DNA of 64,000 nucleotides from Anaerolineales bacterium (GTDB lineage: Bacteria > Chloroflexota > Anaerolineae > Anaerolineales > UBA11858), in the NCBI GenBank assembly GCA_028278545.1, contig JANQED010000019.1, positions 1 to 64,000 of the forward strand, read 5' to 3'. Shown here in pieces: positions 51,986 through 60,022 of this stretch. The notes beneath the pieces were generated by a model. It made no database searches, was not told the origin of the DNA, and saw only the letters and a list, made by a program, of their open reading frames with translations. Positions within the stretch are counted from its first letter, which is position 1. Every line of letters begins with the position of its first letter. Position numbers and translations under genes: made by a program.

Positions 51986-53677
51986 ATGAAAAGACTGCGT
52001 TGGCAATTGCTGATCGTGTTCTTAGCCCTGGTGGCTATCGGCCTGCTGTTGGTTGGGCAGCAACCAGTCGTTGTGCAGCCCCTGGCCCCCGAACCGGTCA
52101 CCGGAGGCAGCTACACCGAAGGCTTGGTCGGCGAGTTTTCGCGTTTGAACCCCGTCCTGGCCTTTTACAACGCCGCTGACCGCGACATCAATCGCCTGCT
52201 TTACAGCAGCCTGGTTCGTTTCGACGATCGCGGCTTACCCCAACCGGTTCTGGCTGAATCTTGGGGTATTTCCCGCGATGGCACCGTCTACAATTTCTCG
52301 ATGCGCAGTGATGCCATCTGGCACAACGGAGAACCCGTCACCAGCGCCGATGTCATTTTCACCATCGATCTGTTGAAGAACCCCGCCCTGCCCATCCCAG
52401 AGGACCTACAGGCATTTTGGGAGGAGATCGAAGTCATCGGCCTCGATGAAAATACGATCCAATTTCGACTTCCCGAACCTTTCGCCCCTTTTCTGGATTA
52501 CTTGACCTTTGGCATCTTGCCAGCCCATATGCTGGAAGGGCGGACGCCTGAGGGGTTGATCGTTGATCCCTTCAACATGAATCCTGTAGGTAGTGGCCCA
52601 TACCAATTCGAACAGTTGGTTGTCGAGGGCGGCCAGATTAGCGGCGTTGCCCTGGCAGCCTTTGATGATTATTACGAAGGCCGCCCCTTCATCGACCAGA
52701 TCGTCTTCCGTTATTACCCCGACCCGGCCTCAGCGTTGGCCGCCTACCGGGAAGGCGAAATCCAGGGCATCAGCCAGATTTCAGCTGATATCCTGATGGA
52801 GACCCTCGAAGAACCCCGGCTGAACTTCTACACCAGCAGGCTTCCCGAGCTCTCTATGATCCTGCTGAACTTGGACAGCGCTGAGAAGCCCTTCTTCCAG
52901 GATGCTTCCATCCGACGAGCTTTGCTCACAGGTCTCAACCGTCAATGGATGGTAGACCACCTGCTCCATAGCCAGGCCACCATCGCCGACGGCCCCATTT
53001 TCCCCAACACCTGGGCTTACTACGAGGGCATCTCGCGCATTGATTATGATCGCCAGGCTGCTATCCAGATGATCAGAGAGGCCGGCTACACAATCCCGGC
53101 AGAGGGGGGTGAGGTGCGCGCCAACGCAGACGGCGTATTCCTTTCGTTTACCCTGATCCATCCCGAAGGAGAGCCTTACACCTCCCTGGCCCAATCCATT
53201 CAACGAGATTGGGCAGCCCTCGGCGCTGATGTCGTGCTCCAGGCCATCCCGTACGACCAGTTGATCAACGACTATCTTGAGACACGCAACTACGAAGCTG
53301 CCCTGGTTGAACTAAACTTATCCCAATCCCCCGATCCCGACCCCTATCCATTCTGGCATCAGACCCAAGCAACGGGCGGGCAAAACTACGCCATGTGGGA
53401 TGACCGCCAGGCCAGTGAATACCTCGAGCAAGCCCGCATCGTGGTCGATCCTGCAGAGCGCACACGGCTGTACCGCAACTTCCAGGTGCGCTTCGCCGGT
53501 GAGCTGCCTGCCCTGCCGCTCTTTTACCCGATGTACACTTACGGGGTAGACTCCCAGGTCAATGGCGTGCGCATCGGCCCACTCTTCGACACCCCTGATC
53601 GTTTCGCCACCATCAGCGATTGGTATCTGTTCTCGGAACGCGGCAGCGTTGAGCAGGCCCCAACCCCAACGCCGTAA
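51986..53677 (+). CDS. Peptide-type ABC transporter substrate-binding protein (SBP family 5)
   Basis: 563 residues. An N-terminal hydrophobic segment (about 6-24) has no lipobox cysteine, so it is a membrane anchor or Sec signal rather than a lipoprotein signal. The binding domain (about 35-545) contains DAIWHNGEPVTSADVIFTI and GSGPYQFEQ, plus the late ALPLFYPMYTYG, all typical of DppA-like proteins. A short Pro/Thr tail ends the protein (QAPTPTP). No permease or ATPase gene is adjacent on either side. It probably serves a transporter encoded elsewhere. No Shine-Dalgarno was seen. Confidence 0.85.
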   Translation: MKRLRWQLLIVFLALVAIGLLLVGQQPVVVQPLAPEPVTGGSYTEGLVGEFSRLNPVLAFYNAADRDINRLLYSSLVRFDDRGLPQPVLAESWGISRDGTVYNFSMRSDAIWHNGEPVTSADVIFTIDLLKNPALPIPEDLQAFWEEIEVIGLDENTIQFRLPEPFAPFLDYLTFGILPAHMLEGRTPEGLIVDPFNMNPVGSGPYQFEQLVVEGGQISGVALAAFDDYYEGRPFIDQIVFRYYPDPASALAAYREGEIQGISQISADILMETLEEPRLNFYTSRLPELSMILLNLDSAEKPFFQDASIRRALLTGLNRQWMVDHLLHSQATIADGPIFPNTWAYYEGISRIDYDRQAAIQMIREAGYTIPAEGGEVRANADGVFLSFTLIHPEGEPYTSLAQSIQRDWAALGADVVLQAIPYDQLINDYLETRNYEAALVELNLSQSPDPDPYPFWHQTQATGGQNYAMWDDRQASEYLEQARIVVDPAERTRLYRNFQVRFAGELPALPLFYPMYTYGVDSQVNGVRIGPLFDTPDRFATISDWYLFSERGSVEQAPTPTP

Positions 53678-53688
53678 AGAAAAACCCC

Positions 53689-54456
53689 TTACGGCGGCCC
53701 AAACAAGGCATCCTCTAGTTCCAATAAACTCTTCGCCAAGACATCCAAATCTGATTGCGCGGCGTAAGGAGCATCTTCTATCTCGTCAAGCACCAATTCC
53801 AGACGCTGCTCCATAGATGTGACCATTTCGCGCTGGTCCACCGGCAGCAGGCTTGAAACTCTTTCCAGGGCCTCCCCGGTCTTATCCAACACAACCCGCG
53901 CCCGGGCAGGGTCATCGCCAGCCAATGCCAATAGCGCGTTGGAGACATCCACACGCACATTCAAAATAGCAATATGAAGCTCAAATTGATCTTGCGCGCT
54001 CAGTAATTGTTCATTCTCAGTCGCCAAGGGGTTTAAGTCATCGATCTGGCCTTCTAATGCCAAGATCTGATCCTCCAACTCCGCAACCTGCTCCTCGGCG
54101 GCTTGCAGTTCGCTCTGCTTTTGATTTAGTGATTCCCTATTGTTCTGAACCTCAGGCTGGTACAGCGAATAAACCGCTGCCAGAAAACCCAACCCAAAAA
54201 CGATCAATAAACCTAGCGTCCAACGCAGCGTCATGCGAAAGAAGCGCCGCACCTTGCTCTCTTGCTTAGGTGCTTCCGCTTCGGGTTCTGGCTCAGGTTC
54301 AGGCGCTTCAGCAGGGGCTTCTTCTGCCAGAACGACAGGCTCTGTGATCTCAGAATCTTCAGCCAAGGGCGCCGAGGTGTCAGGCGCCGCCTCGGGAGGG
54401 CTTAAGTCCTCGCCGCCCTCTTCGGTGGTGGGAAATTCATTTTCCAGTTCGGTCAT
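53689..54456 (-). CDS. Membrane-anchored acidic coiled-coil protein
   Basis: 255 residues from the ATG at 54456 (GGAG six bases upstream). The first 70 residues are acidic with a PEPEPEPEAEAP tract and end in basic KVRRFFR. A transmembrane helix (about 77-100) and an external coiled coil with heptads (about 108-150, LQAAEEQVAELEDQILALEGQ) follow; the rest is helical. No family is recognised. It has the same plan as the gene 60 bases upstream on the same strand, without the helix-hairpin-helix part, so the two may be partners. Confidence 0.6.
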   Translation of the reverse strand: MTELENEFPTTEEGGEDLSPPEAAPDTSAPLAEDSEITEPVVLAEEAPAEAPEPEPEPEAEAPKQESKVRRFFRMTLRWTLGLLIVFGLGFLAAVYSLYQPEVQNNRESLNQKQSELQAAEEQVAELEDQILALEGQIDDLNPLATENEQLLSAQDQFELHIAILNVRVDVSNALLALAGDDPARARVVLDKTGEALERVSSLLPVDQREMVTSMEQRLELVLDEIEDAPYAAQSDLDVLAKSLLELEDALFGPP

Positions 54457-54516
54457 GCTACTCTCCAATCAATGCCAATTCGGCGTATTTTACCGCACAG
54501 CGAAGCCGTTCTCACA

Positions 54517-55308
54517 TCAAGGGCTTTCCGGTTCCTGGATGGCGTTCAACAGCTCACGCAAACCATCTAAAAAGTTTTGGAATTGAACCGTTTCAGCACG
54601 CAACTCATCCATCTCATCTACCAGGGATTCGGTCTGTTCGAGAACATCAGCAACATCTTGATTTAGCTGATTGACTTCCTCACCGACCCCCTCGAAATTT
54701 GACAACCGCTCCCGCAGCCCTTCCATGTCTTGCGCCATGATGCTGATTTGCTCGTCGAGCACCTCGACCTGACGGCCAATCTCAAGCAATTGGCCCGGCC
54801 TGACAAAGCGCAAACCGCCATTGATGCCTCCCAGGATTCCAAGGGTCAAGACCACAGCCAAAATGAAAGCGATAAAACCGCTCACCAGTGACAATGCCAA
54901 AGCCTGTCCGCGCGTGACGGCTTTCGCTTTAGGGGCTTCTTTCGAGTCCTCGATCTCAGGTCCACTTTCAATCGGCTCGGCGTCCTCCTCGGGTGATAAC
55001 CCATCCTCTGGGATGGCCTCACCAACCTCGAGTGAGTCCGCCTGGGCCTCAAGAAGGGTCTCCTCTTCAAGCGTGGATTCGGTATCTTCAACGGGTTCAG
55101 GCTCCGGGGTGGGTACATCTACCTCCAACGTGACCAGGGAGGCAATCCGCGCGACAAATGCCGGGCCAATCCCCTCCACATCCCGCAATTGATCGAGTTC
55201 GGCAAAGGGACGCGCGGCGATGATGCGTTCTGCGATGGCTTGCCCCACCCCTGGCAGCGCAACCAACTCTTCGGCCGAAGCCGTGTTCAGATTGATTATT
55301 TCCGACAT
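54517..55308 (-). CDS. Helix-hairpin-helix (ComEA-like) membrane protein with external coiled coil
   Basis: 263 residues. About 5-62 contain two helix-hairpin-helix units of ComEA type: INLNTASAEELVALPGVGQA and LDQLRDVEGIGPAFVARI. An acidic stretch (about 65-130) leads to a transmembrane helix (about 142-165) and an external coiled coil (about 175-250). Unlike ComEA, the DNA-binding part precedes the membrane helix and, by the positive-inside rule (KAKAVTRG before the helix), should be in the cytoplasm. This suggests tethering of DNA to the membrane. Function not established. Confidence 0.7.
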   Translation of the reverse strand: MSEIINLNTASAEELVALPGVGQAIAERIIAARPFAELDQLRDVEGIGPAFVARIASLVTLEVDVPTPEPEPVEDTESTLEEETLLEAQADSLEVGEAIPEDGLSPEEDAEPIESGPEIEDSKEAPKAKAVTRGQALALSLVSGFIAFILAVVLTLGILGGINGGLRFVRPGQLLEIGRQVEVLDEQISIMAQDMEGLRERLSNFEGVGEEVNQLNQDVADVLEQTESLVDEMDELRAETVQFQNFLDGLRELLNAIQEPESP

Positions 55309-55609
55309 AGCACACTCCAGGCTTGCGAGAGATCACCTGTAGTATAGCCGAATTTTAGTAATAGTGCTCCAAAAAGAGCGTGTCGATTTCGACCTTCGGA
55401 ACACGCTCCTTTAAACAAAACTGCATCCCAGTGAAGCATATTGGGAAGCAGACGGGGACAGGATATCCCAGTGATAGGATTACGCCCTTCACACAGTAAA
55501 GCAAATGAAACTCGCTCTTTTGCACATCTACGGGTGAAAACACATCCGCTTCTCCGGTGCTCTTGCAGCGGAGTGGCAGAAGGGCGATAGGATTACGCCC
55601 TTCCGCGCA
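55309..55609. other. Non-coding stretch with repeats and hairpins after hsp20
   Basis: 301 bases. An 18-base direct repeat GATAGGATTACGCCCTTC occurs at 55473-55490 and 55587-55604. Around the second copy GAAGGGCG (55580-55587) pairs with CGCCCTTC (55597-55604), 5 bases after the hsp20 stop. A second hairpin (GAGCGTGT 55376-55383 with ACACGCTC 55401-55408) has T5 on the minus strand (55375-55371) and looks like the true terminator. A transcript of about 240 bases beyond hsp20 is therefore implied. Confidence 0.5.
55371..55408 (-). terminator. Terminator at the end of the hsp20 transcript region
   Basis: Perfect 8-bp stem GAGCGTGT/ACACGCTC (55376-55383 and 55401-55408), followed on the minus strand by five T (55375-55371). 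It lies about 200 bases after the hsp20 stop and 60 bases before the helix-hairpin-helix gene. Confidence 0.65.
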
Positions 55610-56029
55610 TTATTTGGTCTTGATTGTGATGGTCTTGGGGCGTTCTTCTTCCACTTTCGGGACCCGCAGGGTCAGGATGCCGTTCTTCAAAGAAGCATCG
55701 GCGTCAGCGGCCACCAGATTGGTGGAGAAACGCAGGCGACGCTGGAAGCCACCAACCGCGCGTTCGCTGCGCAGATAATCGTCATCATCTCCAGCGTCCT
55801 TCTTGAACTCGCCGCTGATGTCAACTACGTTATCGAGGATTTCGATATTCAGATCATCCGCCTCCAACCCGGGGAGGGTGGCGATGATCACATAAGCATC
55901 CTGCTCCTCTTTGACATCAACAGGGACGTGCACATCGCTGTGGATGCCAACGTGTCGGGCGACGCGGTCGCCAGGGAAATAGCGCATCATGCGGGCTCGG
56001 CTTCGGGGGGTCATGTATAAACTCATCAT
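55610..56029 (-). CDS. Hsp20/alpha-crystallin small heat-shock protein
   Basis: 139 residues from the ATG at 56029 (AGGAGTG five bases upstream; the start at 56047 would place this inside the coding sequence). The alpha-crystallin domain spans about 40-130: VDVKEEQDAYVIIATLPGL, EILDNVVDISGEF and ASLKNGILTLRVPKVE, with the C-terminal hold motif reduced to TITIKTK. It keeps unfolding proteins soluble without ATP. No CIRCE-type operator was found upstream. Confidence 0.93.
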   Translation of the reverse strand: MMSLYMTPRSRARMMRYFPGDRVARHVGIHSDVHVPVDVKEEQDAYVIIATLPGLEADDLNIEILDNVVDISGEFKKDAGDDDDYLRSERAVGGFQRRLRFSTNLVAADADASLKNGILTLRVPKVEEERPKTITIKTK

Positions 56030-56313
56030 TTGTTCACTCCTATACATAGTAAGTTAATTTTTGTTTTCTTACGACCCTAATCATACAGGCTTTGTGTTAG
56101 AGGAGTACAAATGAAGCGTTAGAAGATCGCAAACGATCTGTAAGTGTTTTATTAGCAAATTTTCGGGTGGGAGGCATTGTCTGCCAGAGGCGCGCAGTCA
56201 AATATGACGTTGCAGGTCAAATGGAATAACCACATTCAGGCGAATGTTCGAACGATTATTTTGTGATGTCGCGTTACGCGCGCCACTTGCGTCACTCACT
56301 TCAGAAAAAACCC

Positions 56314-57075
56314 TCACCCCTGAGCAACAATGATCAAACTCGGTGAGTCGATGTCATAAGACCCACGCTCAAAATCCCCAAAGGTGCCGATAACATCTAA
56401 TCCAACCTCTTTGAATTCCCTCAATATCTCATTAAGGGCTTGAGGGTAGTGAATGGTTGAGAGGGTCAGCCTCTCCACGCGGCCGTCAGGCAGCAGATGA
56501 TCATAATGCCAACTGCATTGTATCCCCTCGTCCACCTGCTCCCACTGGCTGCTGACCTGCACGGGATTGACCGTGTGAGGGTGCTGGAAGGATGTTTCGT
56601 TTTCTGGCTCTCCGTCCCCTGGCAGCTCGGTCAGCAACCCTGGGTTGGGCATGCTGACAATGAAAACGCCCTGTGGGGCAAGATGCAAACGCGCCCTGGT
56701 GAGCGCGCTCCGCCGTTCGGTGAGCGCCAGGGTGCTGTATGTATTGCACGGCATGAGCACAAGCGGGAATCGGCTTGCCAGGCAGTAGCTGCGCAAATCG
56801 CCGCGCACAAGCACCACGCGGTCACGAGTTTCATCGGTAACTTGCCGACGCAGAAAATCCAACATCGCAGCATCGCGATCCAACCCAAAGACAGTGTGAC
56901 CCGCCTCAGCTAGCGGCAGCAGCACCCGCCCTGTACCGCAGCCGAGTTCGAGGATCGGGCCGCCCTGCTGACGCGCCCATGCCAGCCAGAAGGGCAGATC
57001 ATCCGCTTCCAGGCTGTGATGGGTATGATAAAGCAGGGGGATAGAAGGTGCTTCACTCACTTTGATCACCCGCAC
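56314..57075 (-). CDS. Class I SAM-dependent methyltransferase
   Basis: 253 residues. Motif I is ILELGCGTGRVLLPLAEAG (about 41-59), with FGLDRDAAML (about 62-71) next and VRGDLRSY (about 88). The core fold is complete and the C-terminal part (about 190-250) is beta-rich. Substrate unknown. Starts are all GTG: 57075 (shown), 57069 and 57060; the last nearly coincides with the enoyl-CoA hydratase stop (overlap 8 bases). It is translationally coupled to that gene. Confidence 0.85.
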   Translation of the reverse strand: MRVIKVSEAPSIPLLYHTHHSLEADDLPFWLAWARQQGGPILELGCGTGRVLLPLAEAGHTVFGLDRDAAMLDFLRRQVTDETRDRVVLVRGDLRSYCLASRFPLVLMPCNTYSTLALTERRSALTRARLHLAPQGVFIVSMPNPGLLTELPGDGEPENETSFQHPHTVNPVQVSSQWEQVDEGIQCSWHYDHLLPDGRVERLTLSTIHYPQALNEILREFKEVGLDVIGTFGDFERGSYDIDSPSLIIVAQG

Positions 57076-57826
57076 GCCGTTGGAACCAGCTTTCCACTGC
57101 GTTTTGATGTGTCTCAGACACCCACATGGCGGGGAATTCAGCCTGCTCGTGGGCCGCAGCCGCGGGTGGAGGTAATGTGACCCCAGCTCGAAGCAAACGC
57201 TTGATCGCCTTTACCGCTTCAAAGGGATTTTCGCTGATGCGTTGGGCCAATTCAACAGACGCTGAAAAGGCCTCCCCTTCGGGAGCCAGGCAGTTGGCTA
57301 ATCCACACGCCAGCATTTCCTGGGCAGTCAAGATGCGCCCAGTGGTCAACCACTCGAAGGCGCGGGTGTACCCCACCAGGCGCAGCAAGCGTTGACCGCC
57401 TCCCCAACCAGGGATCAATCCCAGGGTGACTTGCACGAACCCCAAATCTGCGTTCTCAGCCACAACCCGCAGGTCACAGGCAAGGGCAATCTCACCCCCA
57501 CCGCCCCGAGCTGGACCATTGATCGCCGCGATCACCGGGCAGGGCAGCATCTCCAGCCGCTGCAACGCTTGAGTCATCAGCCGAGAAAGCCGCCAGCCAT
57601 CGGAAATCGAGGAAGCATTGTGCAACGCTTTGAGATCCCCACCAGCAATGAAGGTATCTCCAGCCCCGGTGACGATTAACACCCGCAAGTTTGCATCCCT
57701 ATGAGCTTCTTCGACAGCGGCAGCAAAAGCCTCCATCGCATCCCAATCCAAAGCATTGCGTACCTGGGGACGCGAGACTTCCAGAACAGAAATTCCCTCT
57801 TCGATGGGTCGCAGTGTGAGCGGCAT
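57053..57826 (-). CDS. Enoyl-CoA hydratase/isomerase family protein
   Basis: 257 residues from the ATG at 57826 (AAGGAG upstream; a longer frame from 57841 contains it). The crotonase fold has AGGDLKALHN (oxyanion hole, about 60-69) and GPARGGGGEIALACDLRV (about 103-120). The catalytic Glu of hydratases at the second site corresponds to the LIPGWGGGQRLLRLVG segment (about 136), where the Glu typical of active hydratases is replaced by Gly/Trp, so isomerase or another crotonase reaction is possible. It acts on acyl-CoA thioesters in the cytoplasm. Confidence 0.85.
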   Translation of the reverse strand: MPLTLRPIEEGISVLEVSRPQVRNALDWDAMEAFAAAVEEAHRDANLRVLIVTGAGDTFIAGGDLKALHNASSISDGWRLSRLMTQALQRLEMLPCPVIAAINGPARGGGGEIALACDLRVVAENADLGFVQVTLGLIPGWGGGQRLLRLVGYTRAFEWLTTGRILTAQEMLACGLANCLAPEGEAFSASVELAQRISENPFEAVKAIKRLLRAGVTLPPPAAAAHEQAEFPAMWVSETHQNAVESWFQRRAGDQSE

Positions 57827-57873
57827 AAGAACTCCTTGCATTTATGACTGATTGGCATTATACTCCCGTTCGC

Positions 57874-57949
57874 CGGGGTGTAGCGCAGTTGGGAGCGCGC
57901 TGCGTTTGGGACGCAGAGGTCGGCGGTTCAAGTCCGCCCACCCCGACCA
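57874..57949 (+). tRNA. tRNA-Pro (anticodon TGG), CCA encoded
   Basis: 76 bases: acceptor CGGGGTG/CACCCCG, discriminator A, encoded CCA; D stem GCGC/GCGC, anticodon stem CTGCG/CGCAG with loop TTTGGGA, T stem GGCGG/CCGCC with loop TTCAAGT. Anticodon TGG reads CCN proline codons. A TATACT box (about 57858-57863) lies upstream. Confidence 0.96.
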
Positions 57950-57956
57950 GGAGAAA

Positions 57957-57994
57957 TGATGCGTAAAACGTGGCCGAAAGCGTTTTGCGCATCA
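57957..57994. repeat. 14-base inverted repeat between tRNA-Pro and the next gene
   Basis: TGATGCGTAAAACG (57957-57970) and CGTTTTGCGCATCA (57981-57994) pair with one mismatch around TGGCCGAAAG. It begins 8 bases after the tRNA. No U tract follows, so it may be a processing signal, or an operator for the gene at 58015, rather than a terminator. Confidence 0.5.
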
Positions 57995-58014
57995 AGTTTA
58001 TCCGGAAGGCCAAC

Positions 58015-58329
58015 ATGATCAAACAGAAGAAATTCGACGGCGTAATTGAAGCCGTTCACTATGCTCCCCATGGGCAAATCGCCTGGGTGCGCGCCTACGA
58101 GCGCACCGGGTTCGTTTTCACAGATTGGCTGAAACTCGACCGAGAGAGCCTGGTAGAACGCTTGAAAAACGGGGCGCGCTTCTATGTCGGGCAACGGAAA
58201 GCCTATATGGGCAACGATTTCGACATCACCGACGCCGTCCGCCTGGAGGGAAAAGAGGACGCTGAGATCATCGTCGCCGGAGAATCCAACGGGGAACACG
58301 ATCACCTCGAAGGCGTGCCGATTTTCTAA
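58015..58329 (+). CDS. Small hypothetical protein
   Basis: 104 residues from the ATG at 58015 (GAAGG upstream). It is rich in charged residues and looks beta-rich, with no cysteine and no membrane segment: VIEAVHYAPHGQIAWVRAYE (about 9-28), FTDWLKLDRESLVERLKNG. The C-terminal half ends with EDAEIIVAGESNGEHDHLEGVPIF, in two pieces. No family is recognised, but the composition and Shine-Dalgarno support coding. Confidence 0.65.
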   Translation: MIKQKKFDGVIEAVHYAPHGQIAWVRAYERTGFVFTDWLKLDRESLVERLKNGARFYVGQRKAYMGNDFDITDAVRLEGKEDAEIIVAGESNGEHDHLEGVPIF

Positions 58330-58404
58330 AGTCTAGCCACCAAACAAGCAGGGTGTGTGCCGGTATCGCTGTCACATACCCTGTTTTTATTTTCCCAACT
58401 GCAC

Positions 58405-58413
58405 TGGTATAAT
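58405..58413 (+). promoter_or_regulatory. Extended -10 promoter of the NERD-like gene
   Basis: TGG-TATAAT (TG at 58405-58406, hexamer 58408-58413). The predicted start is near 58420, 43 bases before the ATG at 58463. Confidence 0.45.
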
Positions 58414-58462
58414 TCACCAACACAGTCACTCGTCCCAGGCAATAGACGCGGGAGTCGATGCT

Positions 58463-59266
58463 ATGATCGTACGAGATTTTTCCCCCATACCCTATCAGGG
58501 CGGCAAACTTCCTATCTCAGATCTCATCAAAGCCATGCTGCAGTACGGTTTCAGTTGGCCGGCGGAGATGAAATCCCAGGATTTGGTGGTTCTTTACTTA
58601 TTGCGGTCTCTGGATAACTCCCACACACTCTTACGAAATGTCTTCCTGCCTGATGTAGAGGTCACCATCCCCTTTATCTTGATCGGCCCTACAGGAGTCA
58701 TTGTAATCAATCCCAGCCCGGCCACAGGGATCTATCGCGCCGAGGATAACACCTGGGCCACTATGAACAAGCGCGACGACAGCTTCCGACCAGCCAAGCC
58801 CAATTTGATCATACGAACCACCTTATTGGCGCGCGCTGTGAAAACAATTCTGAATGAAGCAGGCTTTCCTGAGATGAACGTCGATGGTATCTTGATACTC
58901 ACCGACCCCAGTACGCATGTCGATGCCATCAGGCCGGATGTGCGCGTGGTATTGGTGGATGGATTAGAACGATTTGCTGTCCAACTCTCCACGGAAGCCC
59001 CGACCCTGGATATCGATGTACGCCGCAAACTCATCTTTGCCATCGAAAACGCACTGGAAGTCGGTGAGCAAGAACTCCCCCTCCCAGCAGAACCCGCCGG
59101 CAGATCGCTTCCTCAAACGCTGGACACAGGTTTCGATCAGGCTGTCAAGCCGCTGCGCAAGAAAGCTAATTTTTCTCGGCGGCAATGGCTGATCCTGGGA
59201 GCATTCGTCGTCGCGGAAGTTGTCATCCTACTGATATTTATGCTCATGATTATCATCACCGCTTGA
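58463..59266 (+). CDS. Membrane protein with NERD-like domain
   Basis: 267 residues from the ATG at 58463 (GGGAG upstream; a longer frame from 58355 crosses the promoter). About 40-190 resemble the nuclease-related NERD fold: VFLPDVEVTIPFILIGPTGVIVI followed by KRDDSFRPAKPN and VDGILILTDPS (in separate pieces). The C-terminus is a single membrane helix (about 244-265), so the domain faces the cytoplasm. Catalytic activity is not established; the Asp/Glu/Lys pattern of nucleases is incomplete by eye. Confidence 0.6.
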   Translation: MIVRDFSPIPYQGGKLPISDLIKAMLQYGFSWPAEMKSQDLVVLYLLRSLDNSHTLLRNVFLPDVEVTIPFILIGPTGVIVINPSPATGIYRAEDNTWATMNKRDDSFRPAKPNLIIRTTLLARAVKTILNEAGFPEMNVDGILILTDPSTHVDAIRPDVRVVLVDGLERFAVQLSTEAPTLDIDVRRKLIFAIENALEVGEQELPLPAEPAGRSLPQTLDTGFDQAVKPLRKKANFSRRQWLILGAFVVAEVVILLIFMLMIIITA

Positions 59267-59290
59267 ACAGCAATCCTTCGGAAAACCATT

Positions 59291-60022
59291 GTGGAGAATC
59301 CCCTCTTATCCATCATCATCCCCGCTTACAACGAAGAAACTCGCCTGCCCAAAACCCTTGGGCAGGTCTTCGATTTTTTAAGGGACCAGGATTACACTGC
59401 CGAGGTTCTCATCGTTGAAAACGGCAGCCAGGATAAGACGCTGGAAATCGCCCAGTCGTTTGTCAAGGAGCACTCCGGGTTAACTGTACTGCACGAGCCT
59501 CTGCCGGGGAAAGGGTCAGCAGTGCGCCGGGGAATGTTGACGGCACGCGGGCAATACCGCTTCATGTGCGATGCAGACCTCTCCATGCCCATCGCCGAGG
59601 TCAACCGTTTCATTCTCCCGGCGTTGCAAGATTTCGATCTGGCCATCGCTTCCCGCGAAGTCCACGGAGCCATCCGCTATAACGAACCCGAATACCGCCA
59701 TTTGGGCGGTCGCCTGATCAATTTGATGATCCGCACGCTGATTCTGCCAGGCATACACGATACGCAATGCGGCTTTAAGTGCTTCCGCGCCCCAATTGCC
59801 GAAGACCTCTTCAACCGCCAGACTCTCACCGGCTGGTCCTTTGATATTGAAATTCTCTTCCTGGCCCGTCGCCGCGGTTACCAAATTCAAGAAATCCCCA
59901 TCCCCTGGTACTTCAACGCCGATACAAAACTCAGCCCTGTCCGCGACGCACTGCAAATGGTTCTGGATATCTGGACAATCCGCCAAAACGCCCGCCGAGG
60001 GCAGTATGACGCCGCGGATTGA
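59291..60022 (+). CDS. Family 2 glycosyltransferase (dolichyl-phosphate glucosyltransferase-like)
   Basis: 243 residues from GTG at 59291. SIIIPAYNEETRLPKTL (about 7-23), GKGSAVRRGML (about 74-84) and the DxD-bearing CDADLSMP (about 93-100) are the GT2 donor-binding motifs; DTQCGFKCFR (about 157-166) is typical of the dolichyl/undecaprenyl-phosphate glucosyltransferase group. No membrane helix is visible. It would charge a lipid phosphate with a sugar. It overlaps rnhB by 17 bases. Confidence 0.88.
   Translation: MENPLLSIIIPAYNEETRLPKTLGQVFDFLRDQDYTAEVLIVENGSQDKTLEIAQSFVKEHSGLTVLHEPLPGKGSAVRRGMLTARGQYRFMCDADLSMPIAEVNRFILPALQDFDLAIASREVHGAIRYNEPEYRHLGGRLINLMIRTLILPGIHDTQCGFKCFRAPIAEDLFNRQTLTGWSFDIEILFLARRRGYQIQEIPIPWYFNADTKLSPVRDALQMVLDIWTIRQNARRGQYDAAD

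Noticed and set aside
56030-56120. CIRCE or similar heat-shock operator before hsp20
   Set aside because: No TTAGCACTC-N9-GAGTGCTAA or similar inverted repeat is present.
57874-57994. Integration site of a mobile element at tRNA-Pro
   Set aside because: No duplicate of the tRNA 3' end, no integrase and no change of gene character downstream.
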